Below, piece by piece: positions 7,801 to 15,092 of a stretch of DNA of 64,000 nucleotides. The notes under the pieces were generated by a model. The model worked only from the letters and a program-made list of their open reading frames with translations. It was not told the DNA's origin and did no database searches. The position numbers and the translations under genes are program-made. Location of the stretch: assembly GCA_003021005.1 (NCBI GenBank), contig PXRI01000043.1, positions 102,559 through 166,558 of the forward strand, given 5' to 3'. How positions within the stretch are numbered: the first letter of the stretch is position 1; each line of letters starts with the position of its first letter. Source of the stretch: Halobacteriales archaeon QS_1_69_70 (GTDB lineage: Archaea; Halobacteriota; Halobacteria; Halobacteriales; Haloarculaceae).

Positions 7801-8880
7801 CTACGCGAGGCAGGCCGCGACCACGCCCAACATCGCCTCGCCGTGGACCGGCTCCGCGAACAGCGGTACCCGCTTTACGTCCCGACCCCGGAACAGCGGC
7901 TGGGCGCGGTCGAGCGCCCGCCGCTGGACCTCCCAGCGCCGCCGGCAGAACTCACAGTCCCCGGTCTCCGGCGCCACGAACCAGTCCCCGTCGAACCCGG
8001 CGACGCCGGCCAGGTCCTCGCTCACCCGGTTGACCACCAGGGTGTCAACCGAGATGTCGAACTCACTCAACCGGTCAAGGAGGCGCTCGCTCTCGACGAC
8101 GCTCATCTCCTCGGGCACCAGCACGACCCGGAAGTCCGTCCGGGCGGGGTCCTGGAGCGCCGCCCGCAGCCGCTCGATGCGGGCCGACAGCGCCCGGAGG
8201 TCGTCGACGCCCGCCTCGGCGTCGTCGGCGTCGCTGCCGAACACGCCGCCGAGACTGCCCGCCATGCCGGAGAGCTTCTCCCGGAACGCGACCAGCCGAC
8301 CGACCATCGAGTCCATCACGTCCGGCAGCTCCAGGAGGCGGAGCGTGTGCCCGGTCGGCGCCGTGTCGACGACCACCCGGTCGAACCGGGGGTCGTCGAG
8401 GTACTCCAGGAGGAGCTGGACGGCGGCGGCCTCGTCGGCACCCGGCATCGCGCCGCCGGCCAGGGGGTGTTCACCCCCGCCGAGCAGCTCGCCCATGCCG
8501 CCGAGGTCCATGCCGGCACCGGTGGCGCCATCACCGCCTTCGGCCTCGTCGCCGTTCGCACCGGCGAACGGGCCGCCTGTGGCCGCCGCCGGGTCGATCT
8601 CGGCCGCCCACAGCGGGGCCGACTCCCGGATGCGCGTCGGCTCACCGGGGACGTCCGTCTCGAGGGTGTCAGACAGCGAGTGGGCCGGGTCCGTCGACAG
8701 CACGAGCGTCGGAGTGCCGTCCCGGGCGCTGGCCAGGGCCGTGGCCGCCGCGCAGGTGGTCTTCCCGACGCCGCCCTTCCCGCCGTAGAGGACGTACTCC
8801 GGGGCGTCGACCCCGGCCGGGACGTCGGCGTCGCCGACCGACTCGACCGACTCGACCGGCTCGACCGTCAGCTCGCTCAT
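7801..8880 (-). CDS. ArsA/Get3 family ATPase
   Basis: A 359-residue cytosolic P-loop ATPase of the ArsA/GET3 group; archaeal Get3 homologues are implicated in tail-anchored membrane protein targeting. The deviant Walker A GGKGGVGKTT is at residues 33-42, the switch I/P motif STDPAHSLSDT follows, and DTAPTGHTLRLLELP is the A-loop/switch II region. A Gly/Met-rich insertion (MDLGGMGELLGGG) and a CEFCRRRW pair of cysteines near the C-terminus resemble zinc-dimer forming Get3. It stands alone between convergent genes, with about 200 bases upstream to the aminotransferase. Confidence 0.87.
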   Translation of the reverse strand: MSELTVEPVESVESVGDADVPAGVDAPEYVLYGGKGGVGKTTCAAATALASARDGTPTLVLSTDPAHSLSDTLETDVPGEPTRIRESAPLWAAEIDPAAATGGPFAGANGDEAEGGDGATGAGMDLGGMGELLGGGEHPLAGGAMPGADEAAAVQLLLEYLDDPRFDRVVVDTAPTGHTLRLLELPDVMDSMVGRLVAFREKLSGMAGSLGGVFGSDADDAEAGVDDLRALSARIERLRAALQDPARTDFRVVLVPEEMSVVESERLLDRLSEFDISVDTLVVNRVSEDLAGVAGFDGDWFVAPETGDCEFCRRRWEVQRRALDRAQPLFRGRDVKRVPLFAEPVHGEAMLGVVAACLA

Positions 8881-9086
8881 GGATGGGGGTGGCGGAGCCG
8901 GACTTGAGTAGTCGTCGATGCGGGCCCGCCACGTGGGGCCCGGCCTGGCGGGTCCCCCGTCCGGAGACAGCCCGAGGATTCAAGGCGGAAGCCGGGAGCA
9001 GACGCCGTGGACGCAGTCGGTCACGGCGGCTGACCGACCGCGGCACTGGCCGCGCCGCGAGTCCGGCTACGCCCACACGGGCCGCA

Positions 9087-10052
9087 CTACGCGAAGTACC
9101 TCGCCAGCCGGTCGGCCGCCTCCTCGGCGCGGGGCGTCACCATGGCGAACCGGAGCCACGCCTCGCGGGACGTGCCGAACGTCTCGCCCGGCATGCCGGC
9201 GACGCCGGCCTCGTCGATCAGGCGTCGAGCGTTCGCGAGCGTCCCCGGATAGCCGTCGAACCGCGCCATCACGTAGAAGCCGCCGCTCGGCCGCGTGAAC
9301 TCGGCGCCGGCCGTCTCCAGCGCCGAAGTGAAGGCGTCGACGCGGTCGGCGACCAGCTCGCGGTTCGCCTCGTAGTACGCGGCCGGCGTCTCCCGCAACG
9401 CCCGCAGGACCGCCTGCTGGGCCGGGCGGGACCCGGCGACGTTGACCAGCATATGTCGCGTCCGGACCGCGTCCATCAACCAGCCGGGCACCACCGCGTA
9501 GCCCACGCGGAAGCCCGTGATGGCCATCGACTTCGAGAAGGAGTTGGTGACGACGACGGCCTCGGAGTCGAACTCCAGCGCGCTGGCGAAGGCGCCCTCG
9601 TCGAAGACGAAGTGGTCGTAGACCTCGTCCGATACCAGTAGTGCGTCGTTCCGCTCGGCGATGGCAATGAGCTCGCGCTTGACATCCCTGCCGTAGACCG
9701 CGCCGGTCGGGTTGTTCGGCGAGTTGACGACGATCGCCGCCGTGTCGTCGGTCGCCGCATCCCGCACGGCGTCGGGGTCCAGGGTCCCGTCGGACTCGGC
9801 TGGGACGAACCGCGGGGTGGCGCCGAGCATCCGCGTCCGACCCTGGTAGTACGGGTAGACGGGGTCGGTGAAAAGCACCTCCTCGCCGTCGAGGGCCGCA
9901 AGCGCACACCCCGTGGCAAGGTAGTTCGCCTCGCCGGCGCCGTTCGTCACGACCACCCGGTCGACGTCGACCCCGCGCCGTGCCGCGATCTCCGCCCGGA
10001 GCGGACGGAGGCCCTCGTAGTCGTCCATGCACCGGGTCGGGTGGGCAGCCAC
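9087..10052 (-). CDS. Pyridoxal-phosphate aminotransferase (class I/II), N-terminally shortened
   Basis: Fold-type I aminotransferase of 321 residues, where about 370 is usual. It has VTNGAGEANYLATG (cofactor cradle), VNSPNNPTGAVYG, DEVYDHFVF and the Schiff-base lysine in NSFSKSMAITGFRVGY, plus GGFYVMARF and REAWLRFAMV near the end. The N-terminus begins only at YEGLRPLRAEIAARRGV, so the N-terminal arm and the usual YxPxxG stretch are missing. An in-frame TAG lies nine bases upstream of the GTG start, so the lost part is not hidden in frame. Whether the protein folds is uncertain. It is divergent from the pncC gene, 59 bases away. Confidence 0.75.
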   Translation of the reverse strand: MAAHPTRCMDDYEGLRPLRAEIAARRGVDVDRVVVTNGAGEANYLATGCALAALDGEEVLFTDPVYPYYQGRTRMLGATPRFVPAESDGTLDPDAVRDAATDDTAAIVVNSPNNPTGAVYGRDVKRELIAIAERNDALLVSDEVYDHFVFDEGAFASALEFDSEAVVVTNSFSKSMAITGFRVGYAVVPGWLMDAVRTRHMLVNVAGSRPAQQAVLRALRETPAAYYEANRELVADRVDAFTSALETAGAEFTRPSGGFYVMARFDGYPGTLANARRLIDEAGVAGMPGETFGTSREAWLRFAMVTPRAEEAADRLARYFA

Positions 10053-10111
10053 GTCGGTCTATCGCTTCCCGCCGGGCACGGTTTCAAGACCCATGGGGGC
10101 GTGGCGACCGT

Positions 10112-10606
10112 ATGGCCATCGAGGAACGCGTCGGCGACGTCCTCCGGGACCGGGGTGAGTCCGTCGCCGCCGCCGAGTCCTGTACCGGCGGACTCGTCGG
10201 CTCAAAGATCACGGACGTGCCCGGCGCCAGTGACTACTTCGACCGGTCGTACGTCACCTACACCAACGCCGCCAAACTCGAGGAACTCGGCGTTCCCCGG
10301 GAGCCACTCGACGCCGAGGGCGCCGTGAGCGAACCCGTCGCCGCGGCGATGGCCCGCGGGGCGCGGGACGGCGCGGGCGTCCCGTGGGGCGTCGCCACCA
10401 CGGGCATCGCGGGCCCAGACGGCGGGACCGACGACAAGCCCGTCGGGACGGTGTACGTCGGCGTCGCGTACGGCGCGCCGTGGGGGACCGGCGGGTCCCG
10501 GTGTGCCGTCGAGCGCTACGTCTTCGATGGGTCACGCGTCGAGATCAAAGCGGCGATCGCCGACCGGGCGCTGGCCGACCTCGTCGGCGCCGCGGAGGGA
10601 AGTTGA
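10112..10606 (+). CDS. pncC: CinA family protein / nicotinamide-nucleotide amidohydrolase
   Basis: A 164-residue CinA C-terminal domain protein. PncC deamidates nicotinamide mononucleotide to nicotinate mononucleotide in NAD recycling. The signature AAAESCTGGLVGSKITDVPG with its catalytic serine, YVTYTNAAKLEELGV, and VATTGIAGPDGGTDDKPVGT are all present. Length equals single-domain PncC, without the N-terminal MoCF domain of bacterial CinA. The ATG at 10112 was chosen because the longer frame upstream is low-complexity. Confidence 0.88.
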   Translation: MAIEERVGDVLRDRGESVAAAESCTGGLVGSKITDVPGASDYFDRSYVTYTNAAKLEELGVPREPLDAEGAVSEPVAAAMARGARDGAGVPWGVATTGIAGPDGGTDDKPVGTVYVGVAYGAPWGTGGSRCAVERYVFDGSRVEIKAAIADRALADLVGAAEGS

Positions 10607-10710
10607 CGTGCGGACGACGCCGGCGTGCCCTCGCCCAGCCGTGATTCGGAGCGAAATCCACGTACGGCGACCGCCCATTCTGCGATGGGCGGGGACGAAA
10701 CTACCGACCG

Positions 10711-10719
10711 ATTTTTACG
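10711..10719 (+). promoter_or_regulatory. TATA-like box for the small zinc-finger gene
   Basis: ATTTTTACG lies about 27 bases before the ATG at 10742, typical spacing for a leaderless haloarchaeal transcript. Confidence 0.5.
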
Positions 10720-10741
10720 CGGGGGTAACGATTCCGTTGAC

Positions 10742-10879
10742 ATGGACCCGGACTGTGTCAACTGCGGGGCTCCGGACACGGCGCGGTACGAGCTCATGGT
10801 CCGAAACACCACTCACGAAGGGGTCCCCCTCTGCGAGGAGTGCTACGAGGCGATCAGCGACGAACTCGACGAGGCCTGA
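10742..10879 (+). CDS. Small CxxC zinc-ribbon protein
   Basis: A 45-residue protein with two CxxC knuckles, CVNC at residues 5-8 and CEEC near 31-34, spaced as in a treble-clef/zinc-ribbon fold. The remainder (GAPDTARYELMVRNTTHEGV, AISDELDEA) is acidic. Haloarchaea carry many such single-domain micro zinc-finger proteins, some of which affect motility or biofilm formation; no specific role can be assigned here. The TATA box and leaderless ATG spacing support expression. Confidence 0.7.
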   Translation: MDPDCVNCGAPDTARYELMVRNTTHEGVPLCEECYEAISDELDEA

Positions 10880-10948
10880 CGCCCACGTCCCGGCGCGAGC
10901 GAGTCGCCCACGTCCTCCGTCGCCGTCAAACGCGTTCCCCGACAGCCC

Positions 10949-11461
10949 ATGATCTTCGGGGACATCACCGTCCTGCACGTCGACGACGACGCCGCCATCC
11001 GCGATCTGACGGCCGAGTTCCTCGAGGCGGTCGACGACACCATCGACGTCCGGAGCGAGCCGGACCCGAACGCCGTCCCGGCCCGTCTCGACGCCGAACC
11101 GCTCGACTGCGTAGTCAGCGACTTCCACATGCCGGAATGCACCGGGCTCGAACTCTGCAGCGCGGTCCGCAACGAACACCCCTGGCTGCCCTTCATCCTC
11201 TTCACCAGCGAGCGCGGCGAGGAACTGGCCGAGGACGCCCTGTCGAGGGGCGCCACCGACTTCGTCCGGAAGGCCACCGGCACCCACCACTACACCATCC
11301 TCGCGAACCGGATTACCATCGCCGTGACCCGCCACCGAGCCATACAGCGGCTCCGCGAGGTGGACGCGTTGCCGAACGGGTGGCCGCCTGCGGCGGCGAC
11401 GCCGGACCGGGAGACGTCCCGGACGTCGGAGTCGGAGCCGGAGGGCGGGTTCGACAGTTGA
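10949..11461 (+). CDS. Response regulator receiver-domain protein
   Basis: A 170-residue protein with one receiver domain. The acidic pocket VLHVDDDAAI is near residue 10, the phospho-acceptor Asp sits in VVSDFHMPECTGLEL near residue 57, the switch Thr is in ILFTSERGEE and the conserved Lys is in FVRKATG. After about residue 130 it continues as a short acidic tail with no recognisable output domain. Such stand-alone receivers are typical of haloarchaeal two-component networks. No histidine kinase is adjacent. Confidence 0.85.
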   Translation: MIFGDITVLHVDDDAAIRDLTAEFLEAVDDTIDVRSEPDPNAVPARLDAEPLDCVVSDFHMPECTGLELCSAVRNEHPWLPFILFTSERGEELAEDALSRGATDFVRKATGTHHYTILANRITIAVTRHRAIQRLREVDALPNGWPPAAATPDRETSRTSESEPEGGFDS

Positions 11462-11585
11462 GGTCGCCACCTCCGTCGTCGAACTCGAATCACCGTACCG
11501 GGACGTCTTCCGACGACTACGGCCGTCATGAACCCCAGTAGGATCGGCGGGAGCGACCGCACCGCGTCGAGGAACGACCGGGTCG

Positions 11586-12110
11586 TCAGGCATCCGGATG
11601 GCGCCCACCGGGGTCGATGTCGGGGAACATCGCGCCGAACACCGCCGCCTGTGCCCGGCGGAGGCGCTCGAGGAACGCCGTCTTGCTGACGTCGAGGACG
11701 TCGGCGACCTCGGCGGCGGTCGCCTCCCGCGGGACACGGAAGTAGCCCGACGCCAGCGCCGCGCGGAGGACGTCGTAGCCGACAACGGCGCCCCGGAGGA
11801 CCACGCCGCCGTCGCGGTAGGTCAACGACTCGACCATGAACCCGGTGTCGAGCAGTTCGTGGACGACGCAGGGGTGCAGCGAGAGACACCGGTAGGTCGA
11901 GCGGTCCCCGGTGCGGGCGCGGTAGAGGTACCGGACGCGGTCGTCGGCCTCCAGGGCGGCCGCGAGGTCGTCGTTCGGCCGGGCGCTGAACCGCAGGAGG
12001 ACGTTGCCGTCGGCGCGCAACAGCGGCGGTTCGGCGTCGATGGTGACGTCCACCTCGCGGGTGGCCGCCGCGAGCGGGCAGTCGTCGCCCTCGATGCGGA
12101 ACTCGGCCAT
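11586..12110 (-). CDS. HTH_10 family transcriptional regulator (bacterio-opsin activator type)
   Basis: A 174-residue regulator with an N-terminal bacterio-opsin-activator-like sensing region and a C-terminal HTH_10 domain. That domain reads GYFRVPREATAAEVADVLDV then KTAFLERLRRAQ, the standard haloarchaeal helix-turn-helix. The ATG at 12110 (AEFRIEGDDCPL) fits the family start better than the longer in-frame ORF. It is transcribed away from paaA, 101 bases apart, so it is the obvious candidate regulator of the phenylacetyl-CoA epoxidase operon; that link is inferred from position only. Confidence 0.82.
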   Translation of the reverse strand: MAEFRIEGDDCPLAAATREVDVTIDAEPPLLRADGNVLLRFSARPNDDLAAALEADDRVRYLYRARTGDRSTYRCLSLHPCVVHELLDTGFMVESLTYRDGGVVLRGAVVGYDVLRAALASGYFRVPREATAAEVADVLDVSKTAFLERLRRAQAAVFGAMFPDIDPGGRHPDA

Positions 12111-12174
12111 GAGGCAGTCGTCGATCACCGTCAACGCTTCCGCGCCGAGGCCACTTGAAAGCAGTGTATGGACT

Positions 12175-12184
12175 GCATAATGGG
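12175..12184 (+). promoter_or_regulatory. TATA-like box of the paa operon
   Basis: GCATAATGGG, the only AT-rich block in the divergent HTH_10/paaA gap, lies about 33 bases before the paaA ATG at 12212. Initiation would fall a few bases upstream of that ATG. Confidence 0.45.
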
Positions 12185-12211
12185 TATCCCGTGACGGGCC
12201 GTACGCCACCC

Positions 12212-13162
12212 ATGACCATGGACGTCGAGGAGGTCAAACGCCGCGCGGGACCGCGGGAGTTCAGTCCGGCGGACGACCTGCCGGAGGAGTACCGGACGGC
12301 GGCCACCCGAATGTTAGAGTTCCACGCCAACAGCGAGATCATGGGCGCGTACCTCGAGCGACCGTTCATCCGGCAGTCGCCGAGCCTCGAGCGGAAGCTG
12401 GCGTTCAGCGCGAAGGTCCAGGACGAGATCGGCCACGGCCAGCTGCTGTACCGGGCCGCGGAATCGCTGGGGATCAAGACGCGCGAGGAGATGCTGTCGG
12501 ACCTGGCGAACGGCGACGGGAAGTTCCTGAACTGCTTTCACTACCCGATGACCGAGTGGGAGGAAACGCCGATGATCGCCTTCTTCGTCGACGGCGCCGC
12601 GATGCGCCGGCAGGCGACGCTAAAGCAGTCCAGCTGGGAACCGTACGCCCACGCGATGGATAAGGTCTGCTTCGAGGAAGGGTTTCACGTCAAGCACGGC
12701 GAGAGCATCCTCGCCGAGCTAATGAACGGCTCCCGGAAGGAACAGCGGCTGACCCAGGCGGCCTTCGAGGAGTGGTGGCCGCGCATCCTCCAGTTCTTCG
12801 GGCCGACCGACGACCAGTCCACCCACCACGACTTCGCCGCCGACGTCGGGCTGAAGACGATGACGAACGACGAACTCCGGACCGCTTTCCTCAACTCCTA
12901 CCTCCCGAAGGCGGAGACGTACGGCCTCGAGATACCGGACGAGCCGCGCATCCGGCAGAACGACGACGGGACGTGGGACGTCGTCGAGGACGACCTCGAC
13001 TGGGAGGAGTTCTTCAGTATCGCGAAAAACGAGTACGAGCCGGGGCTCGGCCAGATCAACGCCCGCAAGGAGGCCCAGGCGGCCGTCGAGTGGGTCCGCG
13101 AGGTGCTCGACGATCGCGAGGCTATGGCCGCCGGCGGCCACACCGGTCAGGCGGCCGACTGA
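12212..13162 (+). CDS. paaA: 1,2-phenylacetyl-CoA epoxidase subunit PaaA
   Basis: Catalytic subunit (316 residues) of the multicomponent oxygenase that epoxidises the ring of phenylacetyl-CoA. It is a ferritin-like di-iron protein: iron ligands are expected in LEFHANSEIMG, in DEIGHGQLLYRAAESLG and in FEEGFHVKHGESIL, all clearly present. WEETPMIAFFVDGAAMRRQ is another conserved PaaA block. Length matches the family. ATG at 12212 or 12218 are both possible. It is first in a tight paaA-B-C-D-zinc-ribbon operon. Confidence 0.95.
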   Translation: MTMDVEEVKRRAGPREFSPADDLPEEYRTAATRMLEFHANSEIMGAYLERPFIRQSPSLERKLAFSAKVQDEIGHGQLLYRAAESLGIKTREEMLSDLANGDGKFLNCFHYPMTEWEETPMIAFFVDGAAMRRQATLKQSSWEPYAHAMDKVCFEEGFHVKHGESILAELMNGSRKEQRLTQAAFEEWWPRILQFFGPTDDQSTHHDFAADVGLKTMTNDELRTAFLNSYLPKAETYGLEIPDEPRIRQNDDGTWDVVEDDLDWEEFFSIAKNEYEPGLGQINARKEAQAAVEWVREVLDDREAMAAGGHTGQAAD

Positions 13163-13164
13163 CC

Positions 13165-13479
13165 ATGATCTGGGAGGTGTTCCGCCAGGAGGCCGCCGGC
13201 GACTACCACGCCCACTGCGGGAACGTCCACGCGCCGGACCGGGAGATGGCGCTGTTGTTCGCGGAGATCCAGCACGGCCGCCGCAAGCCGACCAACAGCC
13301 TCTGGGTCGTCCCGCAGGACGAGGTCGGCGAGGTCGACACCGACGAGGCCGTCTTCGGCGGCACGACGGACAAGTCCTACCGGTTCGCCCAGACGTATAG
13401 CGTCGAGCCGGCCGCCGAGGAGGTCGAGGCGTCCGAGGAGGAACAGACGGAGGCCGAGCGCAAGCGGGGTGACCTCTGA
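13165..13479 (+). CDS. paaB: 1,2-phenylacetyl-CoA epoxidase subunit PaaB
   Basis: Structural/bridging subunit of the epoxidase, 104 residues. It starts IWEVFRQEAAGDYHAHCGNV and contains the family core APDREMALLFAEIQHGRRKP followed by SLWVVPQ. The C-terminal 25 residues are a Glu-rich haloarchaeal extension. It begins two bases after the paaA stop and overlaps paaC by one base (TGATG). Confidence 0.93.
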   Translation: MIWEVFRQEAAGDYHAHCGNVHAPDREMALLFAEIQHGRRKPTNSLWVVPQDEVGEVDTDEAVFGGTTDKSYRFAQTYSVEPAAEEVEASEEEQTEAERKRGDL

Positions 13480-14354
13480 TGGCGACCGCGGACGGGGCGA
13501 GCTACGCCGGCGTCGACGATCTCGACGGCGAGGAGGCGGCCGAGGCCGTCGAGCGGCTGTTGTTCCGGCTGGCCGACGACGAACTGGTGGTCGCCGAGCG
13601 GTACACCGAGTGGCAGGTCCGCGCGCCGACACTGGAGTCCGACATCTCGCTCGCGAACGTCGCCCAGGACGAACTCGGCCACGCCCGCCTCTGGTACCAG
13701 GTGCTCGAGCGGTTCGGCCACGACGAGACCGACCTGATCTGGGAGCGGGACCCAGAGGACTTCCGCCACGGCACGCTCGTCGAACAGCCGTTCGCGGACG
13801 GCGACTGGGCCGACGCCGTCGTCCGGGGCTACCTCTACGACGTCGCCGAGGACGAACGCCTGCACGCCCTCGAGGACTCGACGTTCGCCCCCATCCGGGA
13901 CCGCGTCGGGAAGGTACTCGACGAGGAGGCATACCACCTCGAGTACGCCGAGTCCTGGCTCGAGCGACTGGCCGGATCCGAGGACGGCCACGAGCGGCTC
14001 CAGGACGCCCTCGACCGGCTATACCCGTACGCGCTCACCCTGTTCGAGCCGGGCGACGGGACGACGGATGCCCGCATCGTCGAGATGGGCGTCCGCGAGA
14101 GGTCCCTCGGGGCGCTGCGGGAGTCCTGGCACGACCGCGTCGACGACTACCTGGGCTCGCTCGGCCTCCGCGTGCCGCCCCTGGAGCCGTCCGAGCGGGC
14201 CGACGGCCACGTCTCCCCGACCGACCTCCCCGACCACGTCGGCCGGGAGGGCGACCACACCGACCACTGGCCGGCGCTGTTCGCGGAGATGACCGGGACC
14301 TACGAGGACCTCGGGCGCGACCACGCGACCCGCATCATGGACGACGATGAGTAG
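13479..14354 (+). CDS. paaC: 1,2-phenylacetyl-CoA epoxidase subunit PaaC
   Basis: Non-catalytic ferritin-like subunit (291 residues) that pairs with PaaA. It has RLADDELVVAERYTEWQ, ISLANVAQDELGHARLWYQ and DEEAYHLEYAESWLERL, the degenerate metal-site helices typical of PaaC, and ends with a family-like DHATRIMDDDE. It overlaps paaB by one base at its start and the next gene by eight bases at its end. Confidence 0.95.
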   Translation: MATADGASYAGVDDLDGEEAAEAVERLLFRLADDELVVAERYTEWQVRAPTLESDISLANVAQDELGHARLWYQVLERFGHDETDLIWERDPEDFRHGTLVEQPFADGDWADAVVRGYLYDVAEDERLHALEDSTFAPIRDRVGKVLDEEAYHLEYAESWLERLAGSEDGHERLQDALDRLYPYALTLFEPGDGTTDARIVEMGVRERSLGALRESWHDRVDDYLGSLGLRVPPLEPSERADGHVSPTDLPDHVGREGDHTDHWPALFAEMTGTYEDLGRDHATRIMDDDE

Positions 14355-14793
14355 CGAGTACGAACGGCCGACCCGCGGCGACACCGAGACCGCCTGTCGG
14401 TACACCAGTTACGAGACCGAGCCGGACGTCGAGTACGCCGAGGGTACCGACGGCGAGGTCCCGGCCACCGGCGCGGGCGCGACCGGCGTCGAGCGCCGCG
14501 TCTGGCAGGCGCTGTACCGCGTCGAAGACCCCGAAATGCCGATATCGATCGTCGACCTCGGCCTCATCTACGGCGTCGAGGTCCTCGAGGGGACGGCCGA
14601 CGTCGAGATGACGCTCACCTACACCGGCTGTCCCGCCCGGGAGATGCTCACCGGCGAGGTGACCCGCGCCGTCCGCGACGTCAACGGCATCGACGAGGTC
14701 GACGTCACCGTCGTCTGGTCTCCCGGCTGGACCGTCGACATGGTCACCGAGCAGGGCAAAGAGGCGCTCCGCGAGTTCGGGCTGAGCGTGTAG
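14347..14793 (+). CDS. paaD: PaaD-type MIP18/DUF59 domain protein (lacks the PaaD zinc domain)
   Basis: A 148-residue protein. PaaD is needed for maturation or stability of the epoxidase, and DUF59 proteins act in iron-sulfur/metal delivery. After a haloarchaeal N-terminal extension of about 45 residues, the DUF59 domain contains VEDPEMPISIVDLGLIYGV, TYTGCPAREMLTGEV with its conserved Cys, and VVWSPGWTVDMVTEQGKEAL. Bacterial PaaD continues into a C-terminal four-cysteine zinc region; here the protein stops after FGLSV and the zinc region is a separate gene two bases downstream. Confidence 0.9.
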   Translation: MSSEYERPTRGDTETACRYTSYETEPDVEYAEGTDGEVPATGAGATGVERRVWQALYRVEDPEMPISIVDLGLIYGVEVLEGTADVEMTLTYTGCPAREMLTGEVTRAVRDVNGIDEVDVTVVWSPGWTVDMVTEQGKEALREFGLSV

Positions 14794-14795
14794 CC

Positions 14796-14963
14796 ATGCG
14801 CCGCAGCGACCCCAGCGTCGAGACGTCCGGCGACGACGAGCCCGCCGAGTGCCCGTACTGCGGCTCGACGAACACGGCCCGCGAGCACCCGAAGGGCCCC
14901 TCCCTCTGCCGGTCGATGCACTTCTGTCAGGACTGCGAGCAGCCGTTCGAGGCGTTGACCTGA
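14796..14963 (+). CDS. PaaD-like zinc-ribbon protein (split PaaD C-terminal domain)
   Basis: A 55-residue stand-alone zinc ribbon. It has CPYC at residues 19-22, a single Cys in GPSLCRS, and CQDC at 44-47 followed by EQPFEALT. This arrangement matches the C-terminal part of bacterial PaaD (CPxCGSxxT ... STACK ... CxxCxxPFxxF). It starts two bases after paaD, so the two halves of PaaD are made as two polypeptides from one operon. No PaaE-type reductase gene follows. Confidence 0.85.
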   Translation: MRRSDPSVETSGDDEPAECPYCGSTNTAREHPKGPSLCRSMHFCQDCEQPFEALT

Positions 14964-15011
14964 CCCCTCGGCGGGCAAGGGTTAACTCGCTGTCCGGCGA
15001 GATATGAGGTC

Positions 15012-15092
15012 ATGACACCGACGAGCCCCGTCCTCGCCCACCCGGTTGGCCGATACCGGCCCGGTCCGCGTCCACCAGGGGGCGTCCCGTGA
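15012..15092 (+). CDS. Possible 26-codon upstream ORF coupled to the TPP enzyme
   Basis: An ATG ORF of 26 residues (MTPTSPVLAHPVGRY...) whose TGA overlaps the GTG start of the TPP enzyme (GTGA). The overlap is like the true coupled gene pairs in this window, but there is no homology and no run of a single regulatory amino acid. It may be a chance frame. Confidence 0.2.
   Translation: MTPTSPVLAHPVGRYRPGPRPPGGVP

Noticed and set aside
15012..15092. Upstream ORF as a transcription attenuator for the TPP enzyme
   Set aside because: No run of Ile, Val, Leu or other regulatory codons and no alternative hairpins were evident; kept only as a low-confidence ORF.
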